Part shown: positions 55,650 through 63,562 of the stretch, in pieces
How positions within the stretch are numbered: the stretch's first letter is position 1
Layout: each line of letters opens with the position of its first letter
Origin: Streptomyces sp. NBC_00557
GTDB taxonomy: Bacteria; Actinomycetota; Actinomycetes; Streptomycetales; Streptomycetaceae
Length of the DNA stretch: 64,000 nucleotides
Assembly: GCF_036345995.1 (NCBI RefSeq)
Contig: NZ_CP107796.1
Location: 2,976,001-3,040,000 of the forward strand
Direction: 5' to 3'
The notes under the pieces: generated by a model
Database searches by the model: none
Told to the model about the DNA's origin: nothing
What the model saw: only the letters and a program-made list of their open reading frames with translations
Made by a program: the position numbers and the translations under genes

Positions 55650-57331
55650 CCTTCTCGTCCTAGGTCTCCATCGGGCCCTTTGGGCAGGGGCGGTGGGAGC
55701 GGTCGGTTCATCTTCTCCTCTGCCTGGTGCTCCCTGTCTTCAGCCTGGACGGTCTCGCTGCTGCCGACGCGCCTGGCGCGAGCGGAGCGGTCGTCACGCT
55801 TCCCGGCGGAGGTGGAAGCACCGCGCGGTCGTCCACCACCGCGCGGCAGCGGCTCCTCGGCTGCTTCGCTTACGGACCGTACGTCCCGGGAGGTGGTCCC
55901 TGCCCGCCCACGCTCGCGAGATGGTCTGGGCTTCCCACCGAGGATGCCGTTGGACGTGGCAGGCATGCGCCCCCTCGGTGCGCCCTCGCGGTTCACCGCG
56001 GAGTTCCCGCCGCGGGATGACGTCGTCCTTGCAGTAGCGCTTCCAGGCACGGCGCCACGGCCCCTTGGGGGCTGCTGCTGGTTCGGAGCGCTGCCCACGA
56101 CGTTGCCTCGCGGAATCGCACCAGCGGGCCGTCCCGTCGACGGTGAGACCGGGCGGCCGCCTGTGATGCCGTTGGTGCCTCGGGCGGGGGCAGGGCTGAG
56201 CGGCCCGCTCTCGGGGGCGGGCTCGCTCCCCCTCACTCCCGGGCCGAACGGCCCGCTTCTCGGAGTGCCCGGGCTCCCAGGGGTGCCAGGGCCCGAGGGC
56301 GTGGGCACTGAGCCCCGGCCCGTGTACACGGGGCGCTCGCCGCCTCCCCGAACACCCGGTGGCAGCGTTGTGCCAGCACCGAACGAGGGTGGGAGTACGC
56401 CTGTCGGCGACGGTGTCCTCACGTCCGGGCCGCCCGGCCCAGTTGTCGGCACTGAGTGGGCGGAGGGCAGTGTCGGGGCAGGCGGAAGAGTTCCTGTGCT
56501 GTCGATCACCGTGTTCGGCACGTCAATGCGCGTGTTCGGCGGCACGTGATGGGGGACATCGACGTGGTCGTTCAGGCGATGCGCCGTGGACGACTCAGGC
56601 ACCGGGCCGATCCCGCCGGAACGGTAGCTTACGGGGCTCTCGTAGCTGTGCGGCTTCGCTCCGCTAACCGTCGCTGGTCCTGGGCTTTGGCGTGTGGTCG
56701 GGGCGGAGACGTGCGTCGTATCGGCGAACTTGGTCGGTACGAACTGTTTGGGCAGCTCCGGAAACTTCGGCGCCTCCAGCGAGTTGATCTGCTCCGTCGA
56801 CGCCGTGTACGACTGGGCAAGCTTCATCATCAGCCCGCCGGCCTCTGCACGGGCGTTGGCGTACTGGGTCCTGGCCTTCGTCACCGCGGAGTCCGACGGG
56901 CCGCCGTCGTGATTGCCGACGTCCGTCGCCTTGGCCGCATGCGCGTCAAGCACCGAGCGCGCGCCGGCGCTCTGGTTCCGCAGCTTCTCAAGCTGCGGCT
57001 TGACCTCGTGCAAGGTGTCCGCCGCGTGGCCCAGCCATTTGCCCGCGTTCTCGCTGTAATCGCCCAGACTCAGTGTGGTCTTCGCTGTTTGGTGGCACCA
57101 GGACCGGAACGCCTCGCCACCCGCTCCTTCCCACTGGACCGCCATGCTGTGGGTCAGCAGGTCACCGCCGATCTCCTTGATCGTCTTGGCGGCCTCCGTC
57201 AGCAGCTCACCGAGTCCGCTGACCGTCGGTCCGTCGGCCGGCTCGACCATGGCCCACAACTGCTCGGGGTCTTGGACCAGGAACCGCTCCTGCTTGATCG
57301 TCTCCCACATGCGGCCGGCGAAGTCAGACAT
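55646..57331 (-). CDS. WXG100/PPE-like secreted protein with long disordered tail
   Basis: 561 residues. N-terminal 190 residues form helical hairpins with a WxG-type turn (VQWEGAGGEAFRSWCHQTAK) and LGELLTEAAKTIKEIGGDLL, YSENAGKWLGHAADTLHEVK and AKATDVGNHDGG; the rest is a low-complexity Pro/Gly/Ser/Thr tail with an Arg-rich end (RPSRERGRAGTTSRDVRSVS). This matches type VII substrates of Streptomyces. Operon order upstream to downstream is the 57392 gene, this one, mycosin, the 53906 helical protein, then the effector-like protein. Confidence 0.8.
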   Translation of the reverse strand: MSDFAGRMWETIKQERFLVQDPEQLWAMVEPADGPTVSGLGELLTEAAKTIKEIGGDLLTHSMAVQWEGAGGEAFRSWCHQTAKTTLSLGDYSENAGKWLGHAADTLHEVKPQLEKLRNQSAGARSVLDAHAAKATDVGNHDGGPSDSAVTKARTQYANARAEAGGLMMKLAQSYTASTEQINSLEAPKFPELPKQFVPTKFADTTHVSAPTTRQSPGPATVSGAKPHSYESPVSYRSGGIGPVPESSTAHRLNDHVDVPHHVPPNTRIDVPNTVIDSTGTLPPAPTLPSAHSVPTTGPGGPDVRTPSPTGVLPPSFGAGTTLPPGVRGGGERPVYTGRGSVPTPSGPGTPGSPGTPRSGPFGPGVRGSEPAPESGPLSPAPARGTNGITGGRPVSPSTGRPAGAIPRGNVVGSAPNQQQPPRGRGAVPGSATARTTSSRGGNSAVNREGAPRGRMPATSNGILGGKPRPSRERGRAGTTSRDVRSVSEAAEEPLPRGGGRPRGASTSAGKRDDRSARARRVGSSETVQAEDREHQAEEKMNRPLPPPLPKGPDGDLGREG

Positions 57332-57391
57332 GGAGCCACACCGCCTTCCCTGCCGGGACCATTCCGTCGCACTGCCGCATCGCCACGGACC

Positions 57392-57943
57392 TCACAGGCC
57401 ACCCGCCTGCGAGTCCTGCGCTGCGCCGTGCGCGCCGTTGCCTGCTCCGTGCGTCCCGCCGGCATGTCCCGCCGATCCGGGCCGGGCCTGTTCAGCAGCG
57501 AGCTTGTCGGCCTCGACACGGATGCGGTGCAGGCGGTCCCGTACGTCGGAGTCGAGATTGTGGTAGTTGGCCTTCGACGCGTCGACCGTGACCATCAGCC
57601 CCTCGATCTGCAGCGCCAGCATCTTGGACAGGTTCTCCAACTGCGCATGCACCTGGGTGTAGGCGCCGTGAAGTGCGTGGGCTTCGTCGAAGTCGCCCAG
57701 CCGTCCCGTCGGCATCGTGCCGTCCGCGATCCGGTGCGGCGCGGCCTTGGACTTCTCCAACCGGGCCAGGAGGTCGTTCACCCGGTTCCTGAAGGCCGTC
57801 AACGTCTCGACCTCGACGCGCAGTTGCTGGGCCATGACGGCACCGACACCTGCGATCGGCCCGATACCGGACGCCGCCATCGCCGTAGCGGCCGCTTGCA
57901 CCGCAGCGGCAGTCGCCTGCGGATCCCCCGTTCCCCCGGTCAC
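57392..57943 (-). CDS. Helical ESX-associated protein, first gene of the type VII-like cluster
   Basis: 183 residues from GTG 57943 with GGGGGAG five bases upstream. An Ala-rich N-terminus, then helices QLRVEVETLTAFRNRVNDLL, HALHGAYTQVHAQLENLSKM and VDASKANYHNLDSDVRDRLH, ending in a Gly/His/Ala tail. WXG100-like size and heptad pattern but without an obvious WxG. First gene of the minus-strand cluster; 60 bp before the PPE-like gene. Confidence 0.72.
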   Translation of the reverse strand: MTGGTGDPQATAAAVQAAATAMAASGIGPIAGVGAVMAQQLRVEVETLTAFRNRVNDLLARLEKSKAAPHRIADGTMPTGRLGDFDEAHALHGAYTQVHAQLENLSKMLALQIEGLMVTVDASKANYHNLDSDVRDRLHRIRVEADKLAAEQARPGSAGHAGGTHGAGNGAHGAAQDSQAGGL

Positions 57944-58244
57944 TCCGCTCCCCCTATGCAGTCAGCACTTCGACACTTGCCGACAGTGCCGGTGATCTCT
58001 CCGTCCGTAACAGAAGCAACTCCAGCACGATAGCCGTGACCTTGAGGCCGCACGTAATCAGGGCAGTCCTGCGGAGTGCAGTTGGCCGGAATGTAGTGCC
58101 AAGTTCAGGTCCCTACCGGACCCATTGACGTCACCGCGACAGAGATCGCTGCGCAGAGCCGGTCCCGCGAGACCTCCCCTGAGTGCGCGGAAGGAGGGGG
58201 TTGAGTACGCCTACTCATGCCGGCGTCGGTGAGCGGGCAGCACG
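57944..58244. other. Intergenic region between divergent secretion-cluster genes
   Basis: About 300 bp with no gene. Presumably holds the divergent promoters of the type VII-like cluster (minus) and the 58245 gene (plus); no hexamers could be assigned. Confidence 0.4.
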
Positions 58245-58883
58245 ATGCCGTTCATGACAGCGAAGCACATCCGCATCGCATGGCGTCCGGTGATCACCGG
58301 TGCGGCGGCAGTGGGGCTGACCATGCTCGGGATCGTGGGATTCCTGCGGCTGTGGGACGGCAAGCCGTATCCGGTGGCGGACCCGGCGACCACGGCCACT
58401 CGGCTGGACGGTCACACCCAGGCCATGTACGACGCACTCGACCTGCCAACGGCCGAACTCGGCACCGCCGGAGGGTTCGAAGCCGACGGGTACGGCTGCC
58501 AGTACAGGGGGTTGAAGCATCTGTCGGAACAACTGGCCGATTCTCCGGGGAGCCCTCCCGGCGTGGTCAAGGTCCGCGCCGGATGGTCGCTCAAGGGAGT
58601 CTCACGTGCCGAGGCCGTTTCGGCGATGCATCGCGCGCGCCGGGAACTGACACGGCGCGGCTGGGAGGTCGCCGACTACGAGAACTCACGCTTCCGGCTG
58701 TGGCTCAGCATGAAGCCCACGGACAGCGGCGACAGGGTCACCGTCGAGGCGTACCCTGCCGGGCGCCTCGACGTCGAGGCACACACCGAGGACTGCGTCC
58801 GGTACCCCTCGGGCACTCCCCTGGACGGCCCGGACGAGCCCACCCTGCCGGACCCGGTGGCGCCGGTGCAGCTCCACAAGTGA
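58245..58883 (+). CDS. Membrane-anchored exported protein, paralogue of the 59975 lipoprotein
   Basis: 212 residues. N-terminal anchor or signal (VITGAAAVGLTMLGIVGFLR, residues about 15-35), then an exported domain with VRAGWSLKGVSRAEAVSAMH, RARRELTRRGWEVADYENSR and EDCVRYPSGTP. The same pattern (W-S, V-S, helix, RGW--DY, beta strands, C-R-P-GT) is seen in the lipoprotein at 59975-60562, so the two are related members of one exported family beside type VII-like genes. Function unknown; accessory or immunity role is inference. Confidence 0.7.
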   Translation: MPFMTAKHIRIAWRPVITGAAAVGLTMLGIVGFLRLWDGKPYPVADPATTATRLDGHTQAMYDALDLPTAELGTAGGFEADGYGCQYRGLKHLSEQLADSPGSPPGVVKVRAGWSLKGVSRAEAVSAMHRARRELTRRGWEVADYENSRFRLWLSMKPTDSGDRVTVEAYPAGRLDVEAHTEDCVRYPSGTPLDGPDEPTLPDPVAPVQLHK

Positions 58884-59034
58884 GAGGCCGCCGGCGTGGG
58901 TTGTGCTGCGGATGCTGTCGGGCAAGTGGCATCAGCGGCTCGGGCGCGTGGCGCGACTCGGAGGGGGGTCAACAGGCTGCGGCGCTGCGCGAGAGAGACA
59001 CCCGTCCGATGGGGCACACCCTCCTTCCACACGG

Positions 59035-59427
59035 TCAGCGATTCAGGTCCATGACGCCGACTCCGAGCCTGGCATAGGCTTCCGGCGCGACGGTGGCCAC
59101 CAGCGCCCCGTCCGGGAGCATGAGATTAGGTCGCGCCACGTGCACGGCCGCCGCGACGCCGGAAGCCACACCGCCTCCAAGCAGCTCCGCGACGGTCGCT
59201 GCCATCGCGAAGTCGTCGTCGACGACGTGAATCACGTCCAGCAGCACGCCCACGTGGGCAACGATGCCTGGGCGCTCACGCTCCGCCTCGACGGGGCACA
59301 GGATCGGCGCCCACAGACGGACGTCGTCGCTGGATGCAGCGGCGTGGATGAGCCCGGACACCTGTTTGTTGCCGCCCATCACCAGCAGTGTGGGACTGTC
59401 GAGGACATAGTGTTCGATCCGGTTCAA
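59035..59427 (-). CDS. PIN-domain toxin (VapC-like)
   Basis: 130 residues from a TTG at 59427 that overlaps the antitoxin stop (TTGA). N-terminal YVLDSPTLLVMGGNKQVSGL with the first PIN Asp, then PILCPVEAERERPG and DDFAMAATVAELLGGGVASG, AAAVHVARPNLMLPDGALVA: a PIN-like ribonuclease fold with Asp/Glu active-site candidates. Partner of the ribbon-helix-helix antitoxin encoded just upstream. Confidence 0.8.
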   Translation of the reverse strand: MNRIEHYVLDSPTLLVMGGNKQVSGLIHAAASSDDVRLWAPILCPVEAERERPGIVAHVGVLLDVIHVVDDDFAMAATVAELLGGGVASGVAAAVHVARPNLMLPDGALVATVAPEAYARLGVGVMDLNR

Positions 59428-59705
59428 CGGGACGACTCCGCCTCCGCGAGTGCGGCCCGGTGAGCAGCGGTGGCTTCCCGCATTTTGCGCCGCATCTCGG
59501 CGGATTCCTCATCCGTCACGTCATGCCCGAACCGCTCGGCGAGCAGGGCGCGGGTGCGATCGGCCCGTGCCTTGATCTGCTCAGGAGTCAGTGTCTGAGT
59601 TGCTATTTCCCGCATGAGGGCACGCAGACTGGTGCCCCGTGCCTCCGCCACGGCGGCGAGCTGGTCACGGACTTCGGCGGGGACACGGATCATGACATCG
59701 GCCAT
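59424..59705 (-). CDS. Ribbon-helix-helix antitoxin
   Basis: 93 residues from ATG 59705. N-terminal RHH DNA-binding part (MADVMIRVPAEVRDQLAAVA, EARGTSLRALMREIATQT) and a helical, charged C-terminal toxin-binding tail. ATG lies 7 bp after a TATAC-containing hexamer without a ribosome binding site, so the mRNA is probably leaderless; the paired GTATAC repeats at 59711-59731 are the likely operator. Confidence 0.85.
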   Translation of the reverse strand: MADVMIRVPAEVRDQLAAVAEARGTSLRALMREIATQTLTPEQIKARADRTRALLAERFGHDVTDEESAEMRRKMREATAAHRAALAEAESSR

Positions 59706-59710
59706 GCCGC

Positions 59711-59731
59711 CGGTATACGTCACGTATACGC
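59711..59731 (-). promoter_or_regulatory. Promoter/operator of the PIN toxin-antitoxin pair
   Basis: Two GTATAC palindromes (59713-59718 and 59724-59729, 11 bp apart) in a larger dyad GGCGTATACGTGACGTATAC. The downstream copy also serves as a -10 hexamer 7 bp before the start codon. Fits autoregulation by a ribbon-helix-helix antitoxin. Confidence 0.55.
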
Positions 59732-59974
59732 CGAACGCCGCGCTGATTGGCCATCCGGCATCAGGGTCGCCCAGGTCTTGTCCAGGACGGCCTGTACGGC
59801 GTTGGCGCGCGCCGCCCGGACAGACGTCGACATAGGCAGCGGAGCCGAGTCCAGGCCGCCTGGGCCTGCCTCGCCTGCGGTCGCGCCCATGCGCTGGAGG
59901 GGCGGGACGGGGGTCATAGCAGGGTGGGGCAGGTGGGCGTCGAGATGGATTGAGCATCGTGCAGGCGCCCCGCG

Positions 59975-60562
59975 TCAGTACTCCTTGCCGAGGTCTGTGC
60001 CTTTGGGGGCACGGAAGCAGGCGGAGACGACGGTGACCTCGATCCTGGGGTTTGATTCGTGAGAGTGAGTTGGAGTGGACACCACAAGCACCGCGTTCAT
60101 CGAGTAAGGCTCGTTCCTTGAGTCGGCTGTGAGTTCAAGGACCTTGGCCTTGCTGCTATTCGGGCCGTAATCCACAATTTTCCAGCCGCGCTGGGGAAGA
60201 TGCTTACGCAAGCGCTCGAATCCCTGCTTCAGTTTACCTTCGGACACCTGGTAGATCGACCACGGGTGGCGCATACGGTAGAAGTGATCGGGATCATTGT
60301 CGCAAAGGGAAACACCGGCGCCCCCTTCTGTTACTTTCCCTTCCTTGATTCCGATCATGTCGAGGATCAGGCTGGAGAGATGATTGGTCTGCGCCCTGGC
60401 CTTTTCCACGGCCAGAATCGTCGGCTTAGGACCGTTTTCGGCACCGGCCCCATCATTGTTGTTCACGTTTTTGGAGCATCCCGTCAGGAGGAGGGGCACG
60501 GCAATGGCCGTTGCGGCGAAAGAGCGTCGACGCCGTCGGGCCAGCTTCCTACTCGGGTTCAC
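59975..60562 (-). CDS. Lipoprotein paired with the DUF1023 hydrolase
   Basis: 195 residues, GTG overlapping the hydrolase stop (GTGA). Lipobox LLLTGCSKN near residue 29. Exported domain includes PWSIYQVSEGKLKQGFERLR, KHLPQRGWKIVDYGPNSSKA and SACFRAPKGTD, related to the 58245 protein. Third gene of the operon helical protein, hydrolase, lipoprotein. An immunity or chaperone role for the hydrolase is plausible from context but not shown. Confidence 0.8.
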   Translation of the reverse strand: MNPSRKLARRRRRSFAATAIAVPLLLTGCSKNVNNNDGAGAENGPKPTILAVEKARAQTNHLSSLILDMIGIKEGKVTEGGAGVSLCDNDPDHFYRMRHPWSIYQVSEGKLKQGFERLRKHLPQRGWKIVDYGPNSSKAKVLELTADSRNEPYSMNAVLVVSTPTHSHESNPRIEVTVVSACFRAPKGTDLGKEY

Positions 60563-62454
60563 TTTTCTTCCTTAACTAGGTCGTACTGACCTACGACTAC
60601 CCGCGCCTGATTCTTCAAGGACATCGACCCCTCATCCCAGTAACCGCTGTGCCCGCTCGTATCCACATCCATCCGGTGTCCCCCAAACGCCTCGTCGGAC
60701 GGAATCGTGGTGATGTAACCGGCGTTGTAGGGAACCCCGTGGTAGTGCTGCACGCCCCACTTCTCCCCGCCCAGGAACTGGCGGCCGATGTAGGGCACCG
60801 GGTCGTCGCGGGCTGCCTCGGACCAGAGGTGGTCGCTGCCTACGCCCAGATCGCTCGCGTCGCCCACCAGCATGCCCGGGCTGCCGGCGACCACGATGTC
60901 GTGGGCGGCGATGTGGTGTTCCTTGGTGGCCGCACCGACGACGGTGGTGCCGTAGCTGTGGGCGATGACCGTCGTATGGCTCGACGACGTGCAGACGTGC
61001 GAGCCGCTGCGGGCGGTCTGCAGTCCCTCCAGGAAGGTGTTGAGTTTGGGCGCCGAGTCGTGGGCGTAGCTCGGTGAAGGGGAATCGGTGAGGATGTTCT
61101 GCGGGGCGTCGTAGCCGATCCAGGTGATGGTGGATGTCGTCTTGTCGGGGGCCTGCGCGTGGGCCTCCTGCCAGGTGTCCGTCATCCGCTTGATGTCACC
61201 GCCGGCATTCGCCAGCCGCGCGCCTGTCCCCGGCACGTACACGGCCGTGTTGTCCGCCGTGTCCGGGTTGCCGTTGGCGATGACCGCGTGTCCGAGGCCC
61301 TTGGTGTCGAAGCTCAGGAGGTACGCCTGCGGTAGGCCGGGCTTGCCGTTCGGGCCGGGTACGCCGCTCGCGTCCAGCCGGGCCTGGATGTCGTTCATGC
61401 CCTTGAGCATGTCCCGCACCCGCGCGCCGCCGGCTCTCTGCCACTGCTGCCAGGCCGGGTTGACGACGGCGGCGGGAGTGTCGCCGCCCTGGACGTACTG
61501 CGGTGGCTCGGGGCCGAGTCGCTCGTACTCCTGCGTGAGCTGTGCCCGGGTTTCAGCCAGCACGATGCGGTTGGAGGTGTCGCGCACCTCGGACGGCAGG
61601 CCGTCGAGCGCGCCGACAGTGGCGGGAAAGAGGGTCGCGTACTCGTCGCGCTGCTCGTCGGTGAGGCTGTCCCACCACTTCCTGTTCTCGGCGGGAGACT
61701 TTCCGCGGGGGATCTTCCTCTCGTCGAGGTGACCGGCGACGGTCTTCCGCACGGTCCGCATGTCCTCGGCCGCGTCGATCAGCATGTCGTCGGTGACGTC
61801 CAGCCCGGCCGGGGCTTTGAGCTTGCGGAGCACGGACGCATAGCGCGCGTCGATCTCGCTCGCCTCTCGCACCGCGCCGGCGATGCGTTCGGCGACGTCC
61901 TCGGCCATGGCCTTGTTCGGATTGCCGCCGCCTTCGCCGTCGCCCGGCAGACAGGGGACGGACGCGCCCGCTCGCGCCGTACCACCGCCCGCGCCCGGCG
62001 CCAACGGCATGAGAGGTTCTGCCGACGACTTTCCTGGAGGGTGCGTCCCGGGAGGGACCGGTGCCAGGGTGCCGTCTTTCGAGACAGGTGGCGGGTATGT
62101 CACCGAACCGTCGCCGTTCACCGTGAACTTGAGCGCCTCGGCGTCTTCCAGGGCCTGCTTCAGCTTGCGCTGAGGTCCTTCCAGGTCAGCGGCGAGGGAC
62201 TCCAGCGTCGTCCGGATCAGCCCGCACTCGCTGTGGATGTACTGGTAGTTACGGCTGAGGCGGTCCAGTTCGCCGGCTGCCCGGGTGGCCGTCTCCCCCT
62301 TCTGGGTGGAACGGACCGGAATCGTCATCTCCCGGTCGGTGCGGAGCCGGGCGGCGTCCGCGCGGTGACTCACCTTGCCCCAGCCGCCGGCGGCGTCGCG
62401 GTACTGGGACAGCTTCAGGTCACGAAGGTGCTGCCATGTGGACACCGGCCTCAC
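60559..62454 (-). CDS. DUF1023 alpha/beta hydrolase with N-terminal ESX-like helices
   Basis: 631 residues from GTG 62454, overlapping the upstream helical protein's stop (GTGA); further upstream in-frame sequence is antisense-like. Residues 1-140 are helical (VSTWQHLRDLKLSQYRDAAG, SAADLEGPQRKLKQALED-type heptads), then a Pro/Gly linker, then DUF1023: NGNPDTADNTAVYVPGTGAR, TSTITWIGYDAPQNI, the nucleophile elbow HTTVIAHSYGTTVVGAATKE, VVAGSPGMLVGDASDLGVGS and FGGHRMDVDTSGHSGYWDEG with the probable catalytic His. Predicted lipase/esterase-type hydrolase, probably exported by a type VII-like route; substrate unknown. Confidence 0.85.
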   Translation of the reverse strand: MRPVSTWQHLRDLKLSQYRDAAGGWGKVSHRADAARLRTDREMTIPVRSTQKGETATRAAGELDRLSRNYQYIHSECGLIRTTLESLAADLEGPQRKLKQALEDAEALKFTVNGDGSVTYPPPVSKDGTLAPVPPGTHPPGKSSAEPLMPLAPGAGGGTARAGASVPCLPGDGEGGGNPNKAMAEDVAERIAGAVREASEIDARYASVLRKLKAPAGLDVTDDMLIDAAEDMRTVRKTVAGHLDERKIPRGKSPAENRKWWDSLTDEQRDEYATLFPATVGALDGLPSEVRDTSNRIVLAETRAQLTQEYERLGPEPPQYVQGGDTPAAVVNPAWQQWQRAGGARVRDMLKGMNDIQARLDASGVPGPNGKPGLPQAYLLSFDTKGLGHAVIANGNPDTADNTAVYVPGTGARLANAGGDIKRMTDTWQEAHAQAPDKTTSTITWIGYDAPQNILTDSPSPSYAHDSAPKLNTFLEGLQTARSGSHVCTSSSHTTVIAHSYGTTVVGAATKEHHIAAHDIVVAGSPGMLVGDASDLGVGSDHLWSEAARDDPVPYIGRQFLGGEKWGVQHYHGVPYNAGYITTIPSDEAFGGHRMDVDTSGHSGYWDEGSMSLKNQARVVVGQYDLVKEEK

Positions 62455-62882
62455 CGGGCCCAGTTCGGGGTGCTGCCGACGGGAACACCGCCCACGCGGC
62501 CCGCGACGTGATGGTCCACCTCGCCGAAGTGCTTCCCGGTCGCGGCCAGGGTTTCGCGCAGCCGACCGCACTCGTCCCGGACGGCGGTGAGCCGAGCCTC
62601 CCAGGTGGCGCGCACCTCGTTCAGCGCGGCCGGACACTCGAAGCCCACGGCTCCGGCCGCCGTGCCGATGCCGGTCTCCCTGAGGTCGGACAGACCGTTG
62701 CCGGTGTCGGAGTGCAGTCCGTCCGCCACGCGCGCCGCGCTGGTCCAGGGTGTCTTGCTGATCCGCAGGTCGGCATCCCGGCTGCCGCCCGCGCCGTTCA
62801 CGCTCGCCGGTTGCGGGCGGGTGGGCGCGGTCTTGCCGGTGCGGGGCGGCACACCCACGGCCCTGTCCCAGTCAAATCCCAC
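62451..62882 (-). CDS. ESX/WXG100-like helical partner of the DUF1023 hydrolase
   Basis: 143 residues, start MGFDWDRAVG at 62882. Low-complexity first 45 residues, then helices SAARVADGLHSDTGNGLSDL and ALNEVRATWEARLTAVRDEC with TWE at the turn and GRLRETLAATGKHFGEVDHH, much like the excreted WXG100 superfamily. Directly precedes the hydrolase with a 4-bp overlap, a common arrangement of ESX-type partner and effector. Confidence 0.75.
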   Translation of the reverse strand: MGFDWDRAVGVPPRTGKTAPTRPQPASVNGAGGSRDADLRISKTPWTSAARVADGLHSDTGNGLSDLRETGIGTAAGAVGFECPAALNEVRATWEARLTAVRDECGRLRETLAATGKHFGEVDHHVAGRVGGVPVGSTPNWAR

Positions 62883-63562
62883 GCGCCGGCCCTTCCCCCA
62901 TCATGCGCGGTACCTCCCCGCGTCTCTCCTGCGCTGTCGAGTCGGAGTTCAGTGCGCTGCCGCACTGCTGCGCCGACCGAGGAGGACATTAGCTACTTTC
63001 TGTGATCGACCGTTCCGTATCAGTCATCACCCCTGTCTGGGTGTTCGCCGCCAGATCGCGCAGTCGCCAGTCGGCTGAGGGGCGCATGGTCGGAGCAGGA
63101 ACGATTCCTGCATGGCGGCTGCCGCGCGGCATCAATTGGCCAAAAAGCGACTAGATCTGGCGCGCATCCCGCCGAACAGCCAACGGCGGCCGAGAACGGG
63201 ACCGTCCTGCCGGAACCGTCCTTCCGGAACATGCCACCTCGAACTGCGGCGGCTCTGGGAGTCGCTGAGCCCCCGAGGCCCGAGACCTGAGGCGAACTGT
63301 GGCTCCGGCACAAGGACGATCTGGCGACTTCCTCCGCGGCCACGTCACGCAGCGCGGTGGTGTCGTGCATCATCCTGTGCGCGTCCAGATCGAGAGTCGT
63401 CCAGCGCGGCGGAGGTAGTCGTCCATGTTCCGTGGGGCATCCGTGTACGGTGCAGCACTACGGCCTCTGCGTCGGGGCACCGGGTCGGGGTCGCTTCCGG
63501 CCCCCGTCGATCCCGGACGAGACGGCACGCGTACGGACATCGGTCGCAACGGGGACGCCCGG
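62883..63562. other. 680-bp region without a recognised gene
   Basis: Short open frames occur on both strands but none shows family-like sequence or a consistent codon pattern. It likely holds the promoter of the minus-strand hydrolase operon and of the plus-strand lipoprotein at its right end. No insertion sequence could be recognised. Confidence 0.4.

Noticed and set aside
60649..61077. Plus-strand open frames opposite the DUF1023 hydrolase
   Set aside because: No family-like sequence; the minus strand encodes the hydrolase with a nucleophile elbow.
62883..63562. Possible transposase remnant
   Set aside because: Short frames on both strands show no DDE or HTH transposase motifs and no flanking inverted repeats could be found.
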